A DNA stretch of 46,178 nt, taken from NCBI GenBank assembly GCA_947175035.1, contig CAMWLG010000023.1, positions 1-46,178 of the forward strand, read 5' to 3'. The stretch's first letter is position 1. Each line of letters starts with the position of its first letter. This document shows positions 34,102 to 42,234 of the stretch, in pieces. Made by a program: the position numbers and the translations under genes. Source of the stretch: an uncultured Lachnospiraceae bacterium. Its GTDB lineage: Bacteria; Bacillota; Clostridia; Lachnospirales; Lachnospiraceae. Under the pieces are notes generated by a model. It was not told the origin of the DNA and did no database searches. It saw only the letters and a program-made list of their open reading frames with translations.

Positions 34102-34275
34102 TTATAACAATTTCCATTTTCTCAGTATCATTCTCGCTAAACTTTCGTTCACTTCCTTATGTCTCGGAATCTTCTCTATATCATTACCTCTTCTGTATAT
34201 GTCATGATTACCACCGTGTCTCTCAAAGGTAAAACCTGCATCTTCAAGTTTTTTAATTAAATCCCTTTGTTTCAT
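34102..34275 (-). CDS. hicA: HicA-family toxin
   Basis: A 57-residue ORF, too short for common length cut-offs. It starts MKQRDLIKKLEDAGF and contains FERHGGNHDIYRR, with the conserved catalytic histidine and the dsRNA-binding-like fold of HicA, and it ends RKWKLL. HicA cleaves mRNA and is held by HicB. Start ATG at 34275 has AAGGAGGG eight bases upstream. The toxin-first order followed by hicB is the usual one. A consensus promoter lies just upstream. Confidence 0.93.
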   Translation of the reverse strand: MKQRDLIKKLEDAGFTFERHGGNHDIYRRGNDIEKIPRHKEVNESLARMILRKWKLL

Positions 34276-34297
34276 TAGTGTCCCTCCTTGTCATATT

Positions 34298-34326
34298 ATT
34301 ATACACACTAATTACACAATCGTCAA
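34298..34326 (-). promoter_or_regulatory. hicAB promoter with direct-repeat operator candidate
   Basis: On the minus strand TTGACG (34321-34326), 17 bases and TATAAT (34298-34303). The spacer has two TGTGTA hexamers (reading TACACA at 34302-34307 and 34313-34318 on the plus strand), spaced 11 bases. These could be the HicB operator. Confidence 0.7.
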
Positions 34327-34374
34327 TGTGTTTATACACCATTTTTTGCATTTAAAAGCACCTTTTGAATTCAA

Positions 34375-34403
34375 TTGTTAAATTTATTTCCGAATGATAT
34401 AAT
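34375..34403 (+). promoter_or_regulatory. Promoter for the membrane-protein gene at 34436
   Basis: TTGTTA (34375-34380), a 17-base spacer, and TATAAT (34398-34403), about 33 bases ahead of the start codon. It is divergent from the hicAB promoter. Confidence 0.7.
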
Positions 34404-34435
34404 AAAACAAATTTGATTTGTAGAGGAGCTGACGA

Positions 34436-35077
34436 ATGAAAGCATTTGGACTGGTTATAGCTTTAATGCTTAACCTTTTGCTTATTTTGATAGAAGGTGC
34501 AACTTTTCTAAAAGTAAAGAACAAGATTAACATATTGAAGTTCTATACTTTTCTTCAGAATTTTATTGCTCTTGCTATAAGCATTTTATTCTGTGGTTTT
34601 GCTGTTAGAGAACTATTGGGATATGGGAATGTTCCTGAATTAATAAAAGGATTACGATATACAGCCACATGTGGTCTTGCAGCTACTATGTTCGTTTTTG
34701 CAATTTTTTTAGCACCACGATTCAAATCTGGAAAAAGTAAATCCCATACAGATTTATTTGGAGGATTGGAACCAAAGAAAGCCAATATGTTGTTGCATTA
34801 TATTTGTCCAATTATTTCAATTATAAGCTTTTTGCTATTTGAGAGAGGAACTGTATTAACCGATTCAGAATGGACAGGATATGCAGCAATCCCTTCATGT
34901 ACATATTGGATCATATACATTTTTTTGACTATTACACATTTGTGGACAGAGCCATATGGATTGACGGCATCAAGAACCGAAAAGAAGAATCATTTCGTCG
35001 GGATATTGCTGCTGATGGCAATTCCTGCATCATTTATTTTGCTGTCATATGTGTTGTATTGGCTGAATCAGATATAA
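34436..35077 (+). CDS. Uncharacterised membrane protein
   Basis: A 213-residue protein with about six membrane helices and a short charged loop near residue 100 (FKSGKSKSHTD). No family recognised. ATG at 34436 follows GAGGAG. It may share a transcript with the phosphoesterase gene 35 bases downstream. Part of the AT-rich accessory row. Confidence 0.7.
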   Translation: MKAFGLVIALMLNLLLILIEGATFLKVKNKINILKFYTFLQNFIALAISILFCGFAVRELLGYGNVPELIKGLRYTATCGLAATMFVFAIFLAPRFKSGKSKSHTDLFGGLEPKKANMLLHYICPIISIISFLLFERGTVLTDSEWTGYAAIPSCTYWIIYIFLTITHLWTEPYGLTASRTEKKNHFVGILLLMAIPASFILLSYVLYWLNQI

Positions 35078-35112
35078 GAAGACAAATCAGAGCTTGAGAA
35101 AGGATAATTAGT

Positions 35113-35991
35113 ATGCTGAATATAGCAGTATTATCAGATATACATGGCAATTATGTCGCTCTACAAAAATGTTTGGATTATGCGGTCAATATAGGGATAG
35201 ATACTTTCATCTTTCTTGGAGATTATCTTGGTGAACTGGCATATCCCCAAAAAACAATGGACATATTATATTCCGTAAAAGAAAAGTATAAATGCTTTTT
35301 TATTAAGGGAAATAAGGAAGATTATTGGATAAACTATGAGAGAGAGCCGAAAGGTTGGAACGAATATGATTCAACTACAGGCTGTCTTTATTATACATAT
35401 CAGAATTTAACTGAAAAAGATTTACAATTTTTTAAATCTCTTTCATTTAAAGAAGAACTTGAATTTGACGGTTTATTGCCAATCACAATTTGCCATGGTT
35501 CCCCCCGAAAAGCAAATGAAAAATTGCTGCCTGACAATGAAAACACATTTCTGATTATGGAAAATAATCCCAGCGATTATATTTTATGTGGGCATACCCA
35601 TATCCAGAGCAAAATAGAGCATAATGGAAAAATTGTGCTTAATGCCGGTTCGGTAGGTGTTCCAATGCATAGTAATGGCAAGGCACAATTTATGATATTG
35701 AAAGGCATGCAAAATATGTGGGACTATGAGTTTGTCAGCTTGGAATATCATATAGAGGATGTCATTGCGGATTTGTATTCTTCAGGATTAAATAAAAAAG
35801 CCCCATATTGGTGTAAAGTATCAGAACACTTATTGAGAACGGGTGAAATATCACATGGTACAGTCTTAGCAAGGGCAATGACAATATGTAAGGAGAAATT
35901 TGGAGCATGCAACTGGCCAAATATACCGGAAGAATGCTGGGAACAGGCAGTGAAAGATTTGAAAGGGTTAAAACACAATGAGCAAATATAA
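35113..35991 (+). CDS. Calcineurin-like metallophosphoesterase
   Basis: A 292-residue phosphoesterase with the usual metal motifs: SDIHGN (8-13), FLGDYLG, GNKED, the histidine of CHGSPRKANE and GHTHIQ, then NAGSVGVP. This is the YfcE/MJ0936-like arrangement. A tail of about 80 residues after the fold (from about 210) is unassigned. The substrate is unknown. ATG at 35113 has AGAAAGGATAATTAG upstream. It overlaps the next small gene by 14 bases. Confidence 0.9.
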   Translation: MLNIAVLSDIHGNYVALQKCLDYAVNIGIDTFIFLGDYLGELAYPQKTMDILYSVKEKYKCFFIKGNKEDYWINYEREPKGWNEYDSTTGCLYYTYQNLTEKDLQFFKSLSFKEELEFDGLLPITICHGSPRKANEKLLPDNENTFLIMENNPSDYILCGHTHIQSKIEHNGKIVLNAGSVGVPMHSNGKAQFMILKGMQNMWDYEFVSLEYHIEDVIADLYSSGLNKKAPYWCKVSEHLLRTGEISHGTVLARAMTICKEKFGACNWPNIPEECWEQAVKDLKGLKHNEQI

Positions 35992-36190
35992 TCCTTTATG
36001 GGAATATGTGCAGAGTAATGGAAGTCCATCTTTTAAATTAACATTTGAAGAAATACAGAATATTGCAGGGATACCAATAGACCACTCCTTTCTAACATAC
36101 AAAAAGGAACTAACAGAATACGGCTATCAAGTTGGGAAAATATCCATGAAAGAACAAACGGTTATTTTTAAGAAGATTGAGAGAGGTTAA
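35978..36190 (+). CDS. Small DUF7662-like protein
   Basis: A 70-residue protein: YNPLWEYVQSNG, then LTFEEIQNIAGIPIDHSFL, close in pattern to the DUF7662 group (PL-E-L...LTF-EIE-I-G). The group is common beside restriction-type or accessory genes but has no established role. ATG at 35978 overlaps the end of the phosphoesterase gene by 14 bases, so translation is probably coupled. Confidence 0.75.
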   Translation: MSKYNPLWEYVQSNGSPSFKLTFEEIQNIAGIPIDHSFLTYKKELTEYGYQVGKISMKEQTVIFKKIERG

Positions 36191-36229
36191 ACGTTACATC
36201 TCAAAGATATATCCGTACGGATTTGACGG

Positions 36230-36258
36230 TTGCCTTCGCAGAAGAAGCAAGTTATAAT
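36230..36258 (+). promoter_or_regulatory. Promoter for the Imm51-like gene
   Basis: TTGCCT (36230-36235), 17 bases, TATAAT (36253-36258). Downstream a short GGCGG/CCGCC hairpin (36277-36292) lies in the leader before the ribosome site. Confidence 0.6.
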
Positions 36259-36317
36259 ATAGGAAAATCTTATTGGGGCGGCGTTCTCCGCCGCATTCGG
36301 AAAGGAAGGTATGGAAT

Positions 36318-36677
36318 ATGAGCGATTATGTAGCAGTAGTCAAGGGCGATGAAAGCATCAGTGTGTGCTTGTATGTCGAGGAGGATAAGATCCTGACCAT
36401 CGGGGAAAAGATGAATGCCATCTGCGAGGATGCTTATATGAATGGCTACAACTGGGAGGCTTTTCTGAACTATTATCTTGAGAAAAATGCGCCGGATGTC
36501 TTGGAGGAGATGGAGACAGACCCGGAGGCGGGAATGTATGCAGCTTATTATCCGACGTCACCGGAGAATGAGGCGAGAGCCAACAAATTCGCGGAAATCA
36601 TCCGCTCTCTGATCGAGGATGAAGAGGAGCTGTATCGAATCGTCGAAGAGGAAGGCGACGAGATCGAGTGGGATTGA
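36318..36677 (+). CDS. Imm51-like immunity protein
   Basis: A 119-residue acidic protein resembling the Imm51 family of immunity proteins. It has YVAVVKGDESISVCLY at the start, IGEKMNAICEDAYMNGYNWE in the middle, EAGMYAAYYP and EEGDEIEWD at the end. Such proteins protect against polymorphic toxins delivered by neighbours. No toxin gene is beside it, so it would be an orphan. ATG at 36318 follows GGAAGG; the longer frame to 36273 is unlikely. The methyltransferase gene begins four bases later. Confidence 0.8.
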   Translation: MSDYVAVVKGDESISVCLYVEEDKILTIGEKMNAICEDAYMNGYNWEAFLNYYLEKNAPDVLEEMETDPEAGMYAAYYPTSPENEARANKFAEIIRSLIEDEEELYRIVEEEGDEIEWD

Positions 36678-36681
36678 GATC

Positions 36682-37365
36682 ATGGTTGAATCAAAAGGAT
36701 GGAAATGGGAAATAGTTGAAGATGATAAAAACAGTATTTGGAAGAATCCAAGTGTAGAATCCTACTATCTCCTTAATCGTTGGAAAGCTCAAAACAAAAC
36801 AGAATTTCTCGATTTGGGTTGTGGTTTAGGCAGACATTCTATTTTGTTTGGAAAAAACGGATTTAATGTTCACTGCTTTGATATCAGCGAAGCGGCAATT
36901 TCCAGAACTGAAGAATGGGCAAGAAGTGAGAAGCTGACTTTTGAATATACAACAGGAGACATGCTAAAGCTCCCTTATAAAGATAAAAGCATGGACTGTA
37001 TATTGTGTAGAAATGTTATTTCCCATTCAGATACAAAAGGGGTACAACAGGCGATTTCTGAAATATACCGTGTGCTAAATACAGGTGCAGAGTGTTATTT
37101 AACACTTTGCTCAAAAGAAACATGGGGATTTAAACAAAAGGAGTGGCCTTCGATTGATAAAAACACTAAAATTTGTATGCAAGAAGGAACCGAATATAAA
37201 GTTCCTCATTTCTATGCGGATTATGAACTTATAAAAATACTGTTTGAACGTTTCAAAATTCTCAGCATTACCCATATCGAAGAATTTTGGGAAAGTAACG
37301 GTGTAACAAATTCTTCTTTCCATTATCATGTACTTGTAAGAAAAGACAAGAAACAAGGGAAATAG
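36682..37365 (+). CDS. SAM-dependent methyltransferase
   Basis: A 227-residue class I methyltransferase. FLDLGCGLGRHS is the SAM-binding motif I, then CFDISEAAIS, TTGDMLKLPYKD and LCRNVISH. The substrate is unknown. ATG at 36682 lies just after the Imm51-like stop; a ribosome site is weak, so it may depend on read-through from that gene. It is the last gene of the accessory row before tRNA-Leu. Confidence 0.88.
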   Translation: MVESKGWKWEIVEDDKNSIWKNPSVESYYLLNRWKAQNKTEFLDLGCGLGRHSILFGKNGFNVHCFDISEAAISRTEEWARSEKLTFEYTTGDMLKLPYKDKSMDCILCRNVISHSDTKGVQQAISEIYRVLNTGAECYLTLCSKETWGFKQKEWPSIDKNTKICMQEGTEYKVPHFYADYELIKILFERFKILSITHIEEFWESNGVTNSSFHYHVLVRKDKKQGK

Positions 37366-37425
37366 CATCAAAATCCTTGAAATTTGGGGATTGGAAACAT
37401 TTGGAAACAAATTTCCCCGAAACAT

Positions 37426-37459
37426 AAAAAGCGGGAAACCTTTAAAATCAAGGCTTCCC
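37426..37459 (-). terminator. Terminator of the tRNA-Leu gene
   Basis: On the minus strand GGGAAGCCTT pairs with AAGGTTTCCC (one mismatch, G opposite T), followed by GCTTTTT. Located 15-48 bases after the tRNA 3' end. Confidence 0.7.
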
Positions 37460-37473
37460 AGACTTTAAACCAA

Positions 37474-37557
37474 TGCGGAAGATGGGACTTGAACCCACAC
37501 GGCATTGCTGCCACAAGATCCTTAGTCTTGCTCGTCTGCCAGTTCCGACACTTCCGC
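37474..37557 (-). tRNA. tRNA-Leu (anticodon AAG)
   Basis: An 84-base tRNA. The acceptor stem GCGGAAG/CTTCCGC is perfect. Anticodon stem CAAGA/TCTTG encloses CTAAGGA, so the anticodon is AAG (decoding CTT/CTC, probably as inosine). A long variable arm (GGCA...TGCC) and a T arm with TTCAAGT confirm a class II leucine tRNA. The discriminator is A. CCA is not encoded. Confidence 0.95.
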
Positions 37558-37571
37558 ATCACGCAAATAAT

Positions 37572-37600
37572 ATAATATCACTCCCAAATCAAAAAGTCAA
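37572..37600 (-). promoter_or_regulatory. Promoter of tRNA-Leu
   Basis: TTGACT (37595-37600), 17 bases, TATTAT (37572-37577) on the minus strand, ending 14 bases before the mature 5' end. Confidence 0.7.
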
Positions 37601-37618
37601 TCGCTTTTTTCAAGAATC

Positions 37619-38938
37619 TCACAGTTCCACATCCACCATACGGACATACCTTCTCAGGGCATATTCCCCGTCATGTGCCTCCCCCACAAAGGCGTCCGAC
37701 TGGCTGCCGGCCCGCATGATGCGCACCAGACCGCAGGCGGCAAACAGTTCCGTCAGCTCCTCCCGCCTGTCCCTGTCACAGACTAATCCCACGGTCTGCA
37801 GATATCCCTTGTATCTGCGAAGCTGCGTAAAAATCCGGCTGCGGGGCAGACGCTTCACCAGACAGTTGCCGAACAGATAGGAGCACTCCAAAGCACTGTC
37901 CGGCAGTGCGGTCAGAGAACACCCTCTGCCATAATACACTCCTCTTTTTTCTGCCTTTTTCTCCTGCGGCCCCTCCGCTAAGACCCTGTCGATCATGTCG
38001 CCATAACGGCGCAGGGCGATCTCCGCCCGTGTCCCCACTGTCTCCTCTTCCCTCTGTCCCAGCTCGTCCACGGCCCGTTGTAAATACGGCAGAAACTCCT
38101 GACAGAATCCGTATACCTCCTCCATCTCCTCCGTGTCTATGAAAATGACCTGACAAGAACTGCACAAAAGCTGTCTCGTCCTTGCAATATGCCCTGCCAG
38201 CGCCGTCAGCTCCCGCTCCCTGTCCTCGTAACCTGAAAGATAGGCAAATCCCAGCCTGTGCCCCCATTCGATCAACTTTGCGCCCGGATTCGCCAGACGA
38301 CGCACCGCCTTCACGGCCTCGTCGCCGCCCCATACCACAATGCCGTCGCTCATATCCGCCATCTTCTGCATGGCCGCAATATCCTCCGACGGCGTGTCAA
38401 AGACATGGATATAGGGCGCCAGTCCGGGTTCTATTTGGAGCAGTTCCAACAGAATCTCTACGGAGAGTCCCCCGTCCGCCTGTGGCAGCTTCAAAATGTT
38501 TACATTGCCTGTCAAAAGCCCCTCCAATACGCTGTATACCGGCAGTCCGTCCATATTGCCCGCCGCGATGTGAAAGAGCGTGCCAAGGGGCAGCACATGC
38601 GTCCTGATTGTGCTCTTCTGCTCCGAAGGGCCGCCTGTCCCAAGCCCCAGCTCCACCTGCAGCTTATACTCCAGATTCTCCCGCTTTAAAAGTTCCAAGG
38701 CCTGCGCAATCTGTCCGCGCAGATTCTCTGCGCCGTAGGCCCCGGAATCCGCCAGTTTGTCGATCCGCTCGTCGAACTCTCCCGAAAGGATTTTCTCCCG
38801 AAGGACTTCCACCGCAGCGATCACAGTCTCCGCCTGCAGCGTTTCCCGCTCTCTCGTCTCGTTGATCTTCCGCTCCAGTCCGTTCAAAATCTCCCCCTGC
38901 AGGGAAGAGTCATATAGTTTCCCACTCGTCAATATCAT
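37619..38938 (-). CDS. LuxC-like acyl-CoA reductase
   Basis: A 439-residue member of the LuxC family (NAD(P)H-dependent reduction of an activated acyl group to aldehyde). The catalytic cysteine region is RQLLCSSCQ (C259, with C262). Other family segments are FHIAAGNMDGLP, NVNILKLP and VVWGGDEAV. No luciferase genes are present, so bioluminescence is excluded; it more likely makes fatty aldehyde or another acyl aldehyde with the LuxE-like protein at 39775-40971. ATG at 38938 follows AAGGAGCGG. An AT-rich gene separates the two. Confidence 0.88.
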   Translation of the reverse strand: MILTSGKLYDSSLQGEILNGLERKINETRERETLQAETVIAAVEVLREKILSGEFDERIDKLADSGAYGAENLRGQIAQALELLKRENLEYKLQVELGLGTGGPSEQKSTIRTHVLPLGTLFHIAAGNMDGLPVYSVLEGLLTGNVNILKLPQADGGLSVEILLELLQIEPGLAPYIHVFDTPSEDIAAMQKMADMSDGIVVWGGDEAVKAVRRLANPGAKLIEWGHRLGFAYLSGYEDRERELTALAGHIARTRQLLCSSCQVIFIDTEEMEEVYGFCQEFLPYLQRAVDELGQREEETVGTRAEIALRRYGDMIDRVLAEGPQEKKAEKRGVYYGRGCSLTALPDSALECSYLFGNCLVKRLPRSRIFTQLRRYKGYLQTVGLVCDRDRREELTELFAACGLVRIMRAGSQSDAFVGEAHDGEYALRRYVRMVDVEL

Positions 38939-38949
38939 ACAACCGCTCC

Positions 38950-39540
38950 TTAACATCCATTCATTATTTTTTCATTTGCATGAGCATAATAAATCATCTT
39001 GGGACTGTAACCCATGATAAGCTGCCAATCTTTTTTCAGCATCATGTTCTCTTCATAGGCATATAGATATTCTATCGGCTCTAAATCCCCAACAATACAA
39101 GTTCCATCATCCAAAATTACGGAAATACTGTCCTCGCTATGACTTGGAGTGGAAATGATTTCACCTGAAATACCCATATGGCAAAGAAATTCTCTGCTTT
39201 CATCACAGCTTATCTTAACTGCATCTATTTTATTGATCGGAGTATATCTCAAATGCCTGTCCCGGCTAAAAATATCATCAGCGTAATGAATATGTTCCAT
39301 CTGAACATCTATTAATAATAGCTTTATCCCTTGCTTCATAAGTTCACTTACAAGTCCGATATGATCCGGATGATAATGAGTAGCCAACACATATGTTATA
39401 TCGCTGACTTGAATATGATTCATCTTTATTGCATGATAAAAAGCCGACAAAGTGCCGGCATAATCAGTATCAATCAGTAAATTGCCACTGTCACCGGAAA
39501 TGAAAAAAGTATTTGTATTTCCATATTTTAATTTGACCAT
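38950..39540 (-). CDS. Metallo-beta-lactamase-fold hydrolase
   Basis: A 196-residue MBL-fold protein with THYHPDHIGL (the HxHxDH metal motif), a later H in TPSHSEDS and D in VGDLEP. The substrate is unknown; thioester, lactone or nucleotide substrates are all possible. ATG at 39540 has GGAG about eight bases upstream. It is visibly more AT-rich than the LuxE- and LuxC-like genes on each side, so it may have been inserted between them. Confidence 0.85.
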   Translation of the reverse strand: MVKLKYGNTNTFFISGDSGNLLIDTDYAGTLSAFYHAIKMNHIQVSDITYVLATHYHPDHIGLVSELMKQGIKLLLIDVQMEHIHYADDIFSRDRHLRYTPINKIDAVKISCDESREFLCHMGISGEIISTPSHSEDSISVILDDGTCIVGDLEPIEYLYAYEENMMLKKDWQLIMGYSPKMIYYAHANEKIMNGC

Positions 39541-39541
39541 T

Positions 39542-39712
39542 TCATTTCTCCACACAAAATCCAGCTTGTTGTGTTATCCTGATTTTATCATAGTCAATTC
39601 CGGATTTCAATTCATGCTCTCCAAAAACCGCCGTCACCACGATATCCCCGCCATCGATCTGGGCAAGTATCTCGCCCTTCATCCTGTGCATCAGCTGACG
39701 GCAAATGTACAT
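39542..39712 (-). CDS. Short ORF before the MBL gene
   Basis: A 56-residue ORF (MYICRQLMHRMKG..., GGDIVVTAVFGEHELKSGID, ending CVEK) that stops one base before the MBL start. The reading extends upstream to a TTG at 39733. No good ribosome site was found. It might be a small gene or a remnant of another gene. No family recognised. Confidence 0.35.
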   Translation of the reverse strand: MYICRQLMHRMKGEILAQIDGGDIVVTAVFGEHELKSGIDYDKIRITQQAGFCVEK

Positions 39713-39774
39713 TCTAATATGATCAAAGGACAAGAACCGAAAACGGCTTTGCCCTTTGGTAACGAATGAACTAT

Positions 39775-40971
39775 TTAAGACTTTGTGGCAGTGTCTTCAT
39801 CGAGAAGCTCCACGGCGCCCGCCGCACAGGTCTTGATATCCTTCAGACCCACTCTGCCGATAATCTCAAGATATGGAGCGTCCAGACCGCAGCCGCACTC
39901 TCTTCCCTCATGCAGCACGCCCAGATCATCCGTCATCACGCTGAGAATGGGCGTGGCCTTCACCATGGGTGTCAGCAGATTCACCAGCCCTGTCTGTCCT
40001 ATTGGCACAGGTTTCAGCGTATCCACATCCCGAATCAGCACTCTGCCGTATACCGGCACATGAAAATGATGCCGCTCGCAGTCGCAGTAGAGGATGGGAT
40101 GCTCCACCGCGCCAAAAAACTCAATGATATTTTCCTCGTCCACATCCAGCGTCTTCTTTGCCAGTCTGTAGAGTTCTTCTTTATCCACCTGTTCTTTATA
40201 GAACTGTTTCCACCCTCCGCCCAACATGATCTTGGAACCTTGGGGGAGTTTTAGGTGAAGACCTCTCTCCTCCATCTGCCTTAACATAAAATAAGTGTAG
40301 GACGGAAATCCCATAAAACGCACGGGGAATCCTGACACACCCCCTCTCCCTCCAATGGCTCGGGGCGCGGCAAATTTCTTCAGCGCGGTGATGACGCCTT
40401 CCAGATCCGCCTCATACGCCTGTTTTTGCTTACTATATTTCAATGCGTAAGTGCGGCTTAGAGCTGGGGAGAACAATGTGGCTCCAAAAGCGGTCTTGGT
40501 CACCGCCGTCCGGTTCCCTCTGTGAGGTTTGTACCCCATCACAATATAGTGGGTGGGGCGAAGGGAGAACAGGCCTCTCCATCTGCCGATCTTCAACACC
40601 ATCTTGAGTCCGCACCACAGATCCCCGAAGACGAAACCAATCGTGCTGTACCGCCCGCTGGTGCCCGAGGAAGTAGCCTGCAGAAGCTGCCGCTCCTCCG
40701 GGACGGAAAACAGTTTGTGCCGCTTAAAATTCACGGTAGGAATAAAGGGCAGCCTCCCCAGATCCTCAGGACGCTTCAACTCCCCGGGACGAAACCGAAA
40801 AGAATCACAGATCTTCCTGTAGGCCGGACAATTTTCATATTGGAACCGGCAGTTCTCTCTCATAGCCCGCACAAAACGCATCTCAGTCTTGCGGGTATCA
40901 AAGGGCTTCGCCGTGTTAAAAAGCTTCCTCCGCATCTTCATTCCGTTCATTTTTCGCACCATACGATACAC
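39775..40971 (-). CDS. LuxE-like acyl-protein synthetase
   Basis: A 398-residue protein of the LuxE / acyl-protein synthetase family: YENCPAYRKICDSF, GRLPFIPTVNFKRHKLFSV, the nucleotide-binding TSSGTSGRYS and, late, GLVNLLTPM and HEGRECGCGLD. It would activate an acyl group and present it for a LuxC-type reductase. It is expected beside luxC and here is followed by the short ORF, the MBL gene and then the LuxC-like gene. The substrate is unknown. Confidence 0.88.
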   Translation of the reverse strand: MYRMVRKMNGMKMRRKLFNTAKPFDTRKTEMRFVRAMRENCRFQYENCPAYRKICDSFRFRPGELKRPEDLGRLPFIPTVNFKRHKLFSVPEERQLLQATSSGTSGRYSTIGFVFGDLWCGLKMVLKIGRWRGLFSLRPTHYIVMGYKPHRGNRTAVTKTAFGATLFSPALSRTYALKYSKQKQAYEADLEGVITALKKFAAPRAIGGRGGVSGFPVRFMGFPSYTYFMLRQMEERGLHLKLPQGSKIMLGGGWKQFYKEQVDKEELYRLAKKTLDVDEENIIEFFGAVEHPILYCDCERHHFHVPVYGRVLIRDVDTLKPVPIGQTGLVNLLTPMVKATPILSVMTDDLGVLHEGRECGCGLDAPYLEIIGRVGLKDIKTCAAGAVELLDEDTATKS

Positions 40972-40992
40972 TCTCCACCACTTCCTTCTGTC

Positions 40993-42162
40993 CTAGCGAA
41001 TCCATCCCCAACTAATCGATAAGAACTCGCCAAGGAAATACATCCCCCGCAGCCAAATAAAAATACCTATCCCCGCCATTGCAATCCGGCAATTTTTACT
41101 ATCCCTGCTCTTCATCACCGCAGCCGCCTGCGACACGCACACACTCAATAACAGACACATGGTTCCGAAGGAGGCCCTGTCCGGATAATGAGGCGACAGC
41201 GCCATGGCCCCCCATGACAAAAACGCCCCGGCTAATAGCAGCATCTCTTTCCTCTGTAACCGATTGCCCAAGATACAGACATTCACAAATATTAAAATCC
41301 CTGTCAATAGCAGCGTCGGGAAAAGATACTCCCATGCCCCCTTGCACACGCCATACATACGCAGAAAAACCCGCCACAAGACCCCATAGGAATTTTCGGG
41401 AACCTCTGCACTGCGCAGGGCGTTTCCGGGCGCCAAAAGCATCATCACGCTGCCAAGCAAACAGAATACGCTGCCCGACATCATCCACGGTTTCACAGGC
41501 TTCTTTTCACGCAGCCGGATCAACATGACCAGCAAGGTCAACACCCATACAGCAGGCCCCATATTCTCATTGGTCCAGCCACAGAGAAGCCCCAATATAG
41601 AAACCCACACCAAAGACCCCGGCACCATTTTATGAGTTTCCTCATCCAACTCCCGCAGATAAAGCCACAGAAAAGCCAATATGATTACTGTCATGTAAAG
41701 ATAATTACACGCCCCCGTCTGCCAATACATGCTCATCTTCCAATTGGCGTTCAGTCCATGTAAAAATCCTATGGTCAGCGTCACAAAAGCCAGTCGCCGC
41801 TCCCCCATCATGGCATTGATCATCCATGCAAGAAGTATGATGACCGCCACATTCAAAGCGTCCGCCACAGGCTCGCTCAAATATAGCAAAATTATCTGTG
41901 CGACAGTATGTGCCACGGTACGGCCGCCCCAATTGTAATAATGCCAGATTTGAGCTTGCACAATATCCTGCAGAGAGGTAAGGGGCTCCTCGGCGGATAA
42001 AATAGTGCTGTACCACTCATCATCCATCATCACCGGAACTGCCCGCTGTGTCATCCACGCGCACAAGATAGTAACGCCCAAAAGAATGGCCCAAAATATG
42101 GTATTTTTCGTATTGCTGGAGAATCCCTTTGATTTGGAATCCTTTCTGACCACACTTCTCAA
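40993..42162 (-). CDS. Polytopic membrane protein, DUF6056-like
   Basis: A 389-residue protein with about ten membrane helices. After the first helix it has MMDDEWYST, then HYYNWGGRTVAH, and later NENMGP, features of the DUF6056 group and similar to GT-C transferases with an early acidic loop. The start is probably TTG at 42162 (GGAG upstream), although a GTG three codons on is also possible. It lies 21 bases before the LuxE-like gene. Confidence 0.75.
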   Translation of the reverse strand: MRSVVRKDSKSKGFSSNTKNTIFWAILLGVTILCAWMTQRAVPVMMDDEWYSTILSAEEPLTSLQDIVQAQIWHYYNWGGRTVAHTVAQIILLYLSEPVADALNVAVIILLAWMINAMMGERRLAFVTLTIGFLHGLNANWKMSMYWQTGACNYLYMTVIILAFLWLYLRELDEETHKMVPGSLVWVSILGLLCGWTNENMGPAVWVLTLLVMLIRLREKKPVKPWMMSGSVFCLLGSVMMLLAPGNALRSAEVPENSYGVLWRVFLRMYGVCKGAWEYLFPTLLLTGILIFVNVCILGNRLQRKEMLLLAGAFLSWGAMALSPHYPDRASFGTMCLLLSVCVSQAAAVMKSRDSKNCRIAMAGIGIFIWLRGMYFLGEFLSISWGWIR

Positions 42163-42234
42163 CCTTGCTCCGCTCCCTCCCGCTATTCACCCTACACCAA
42201 TGTCTTACACACTTCTCCTGACCTTCACAAGAGA

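Noticed and set aside
37474..37557. tRNA-Leu as a proven integration site
   Set aside because: No integrase and no repeat of the tRNA 3' end near 33 kb was seen, so it is kept only as a possibility.
37619..40971. Bioluminescence operon
   Set aside because: Only LuxC- and LuxE-type genes; no luciferase subunits or LuxD.
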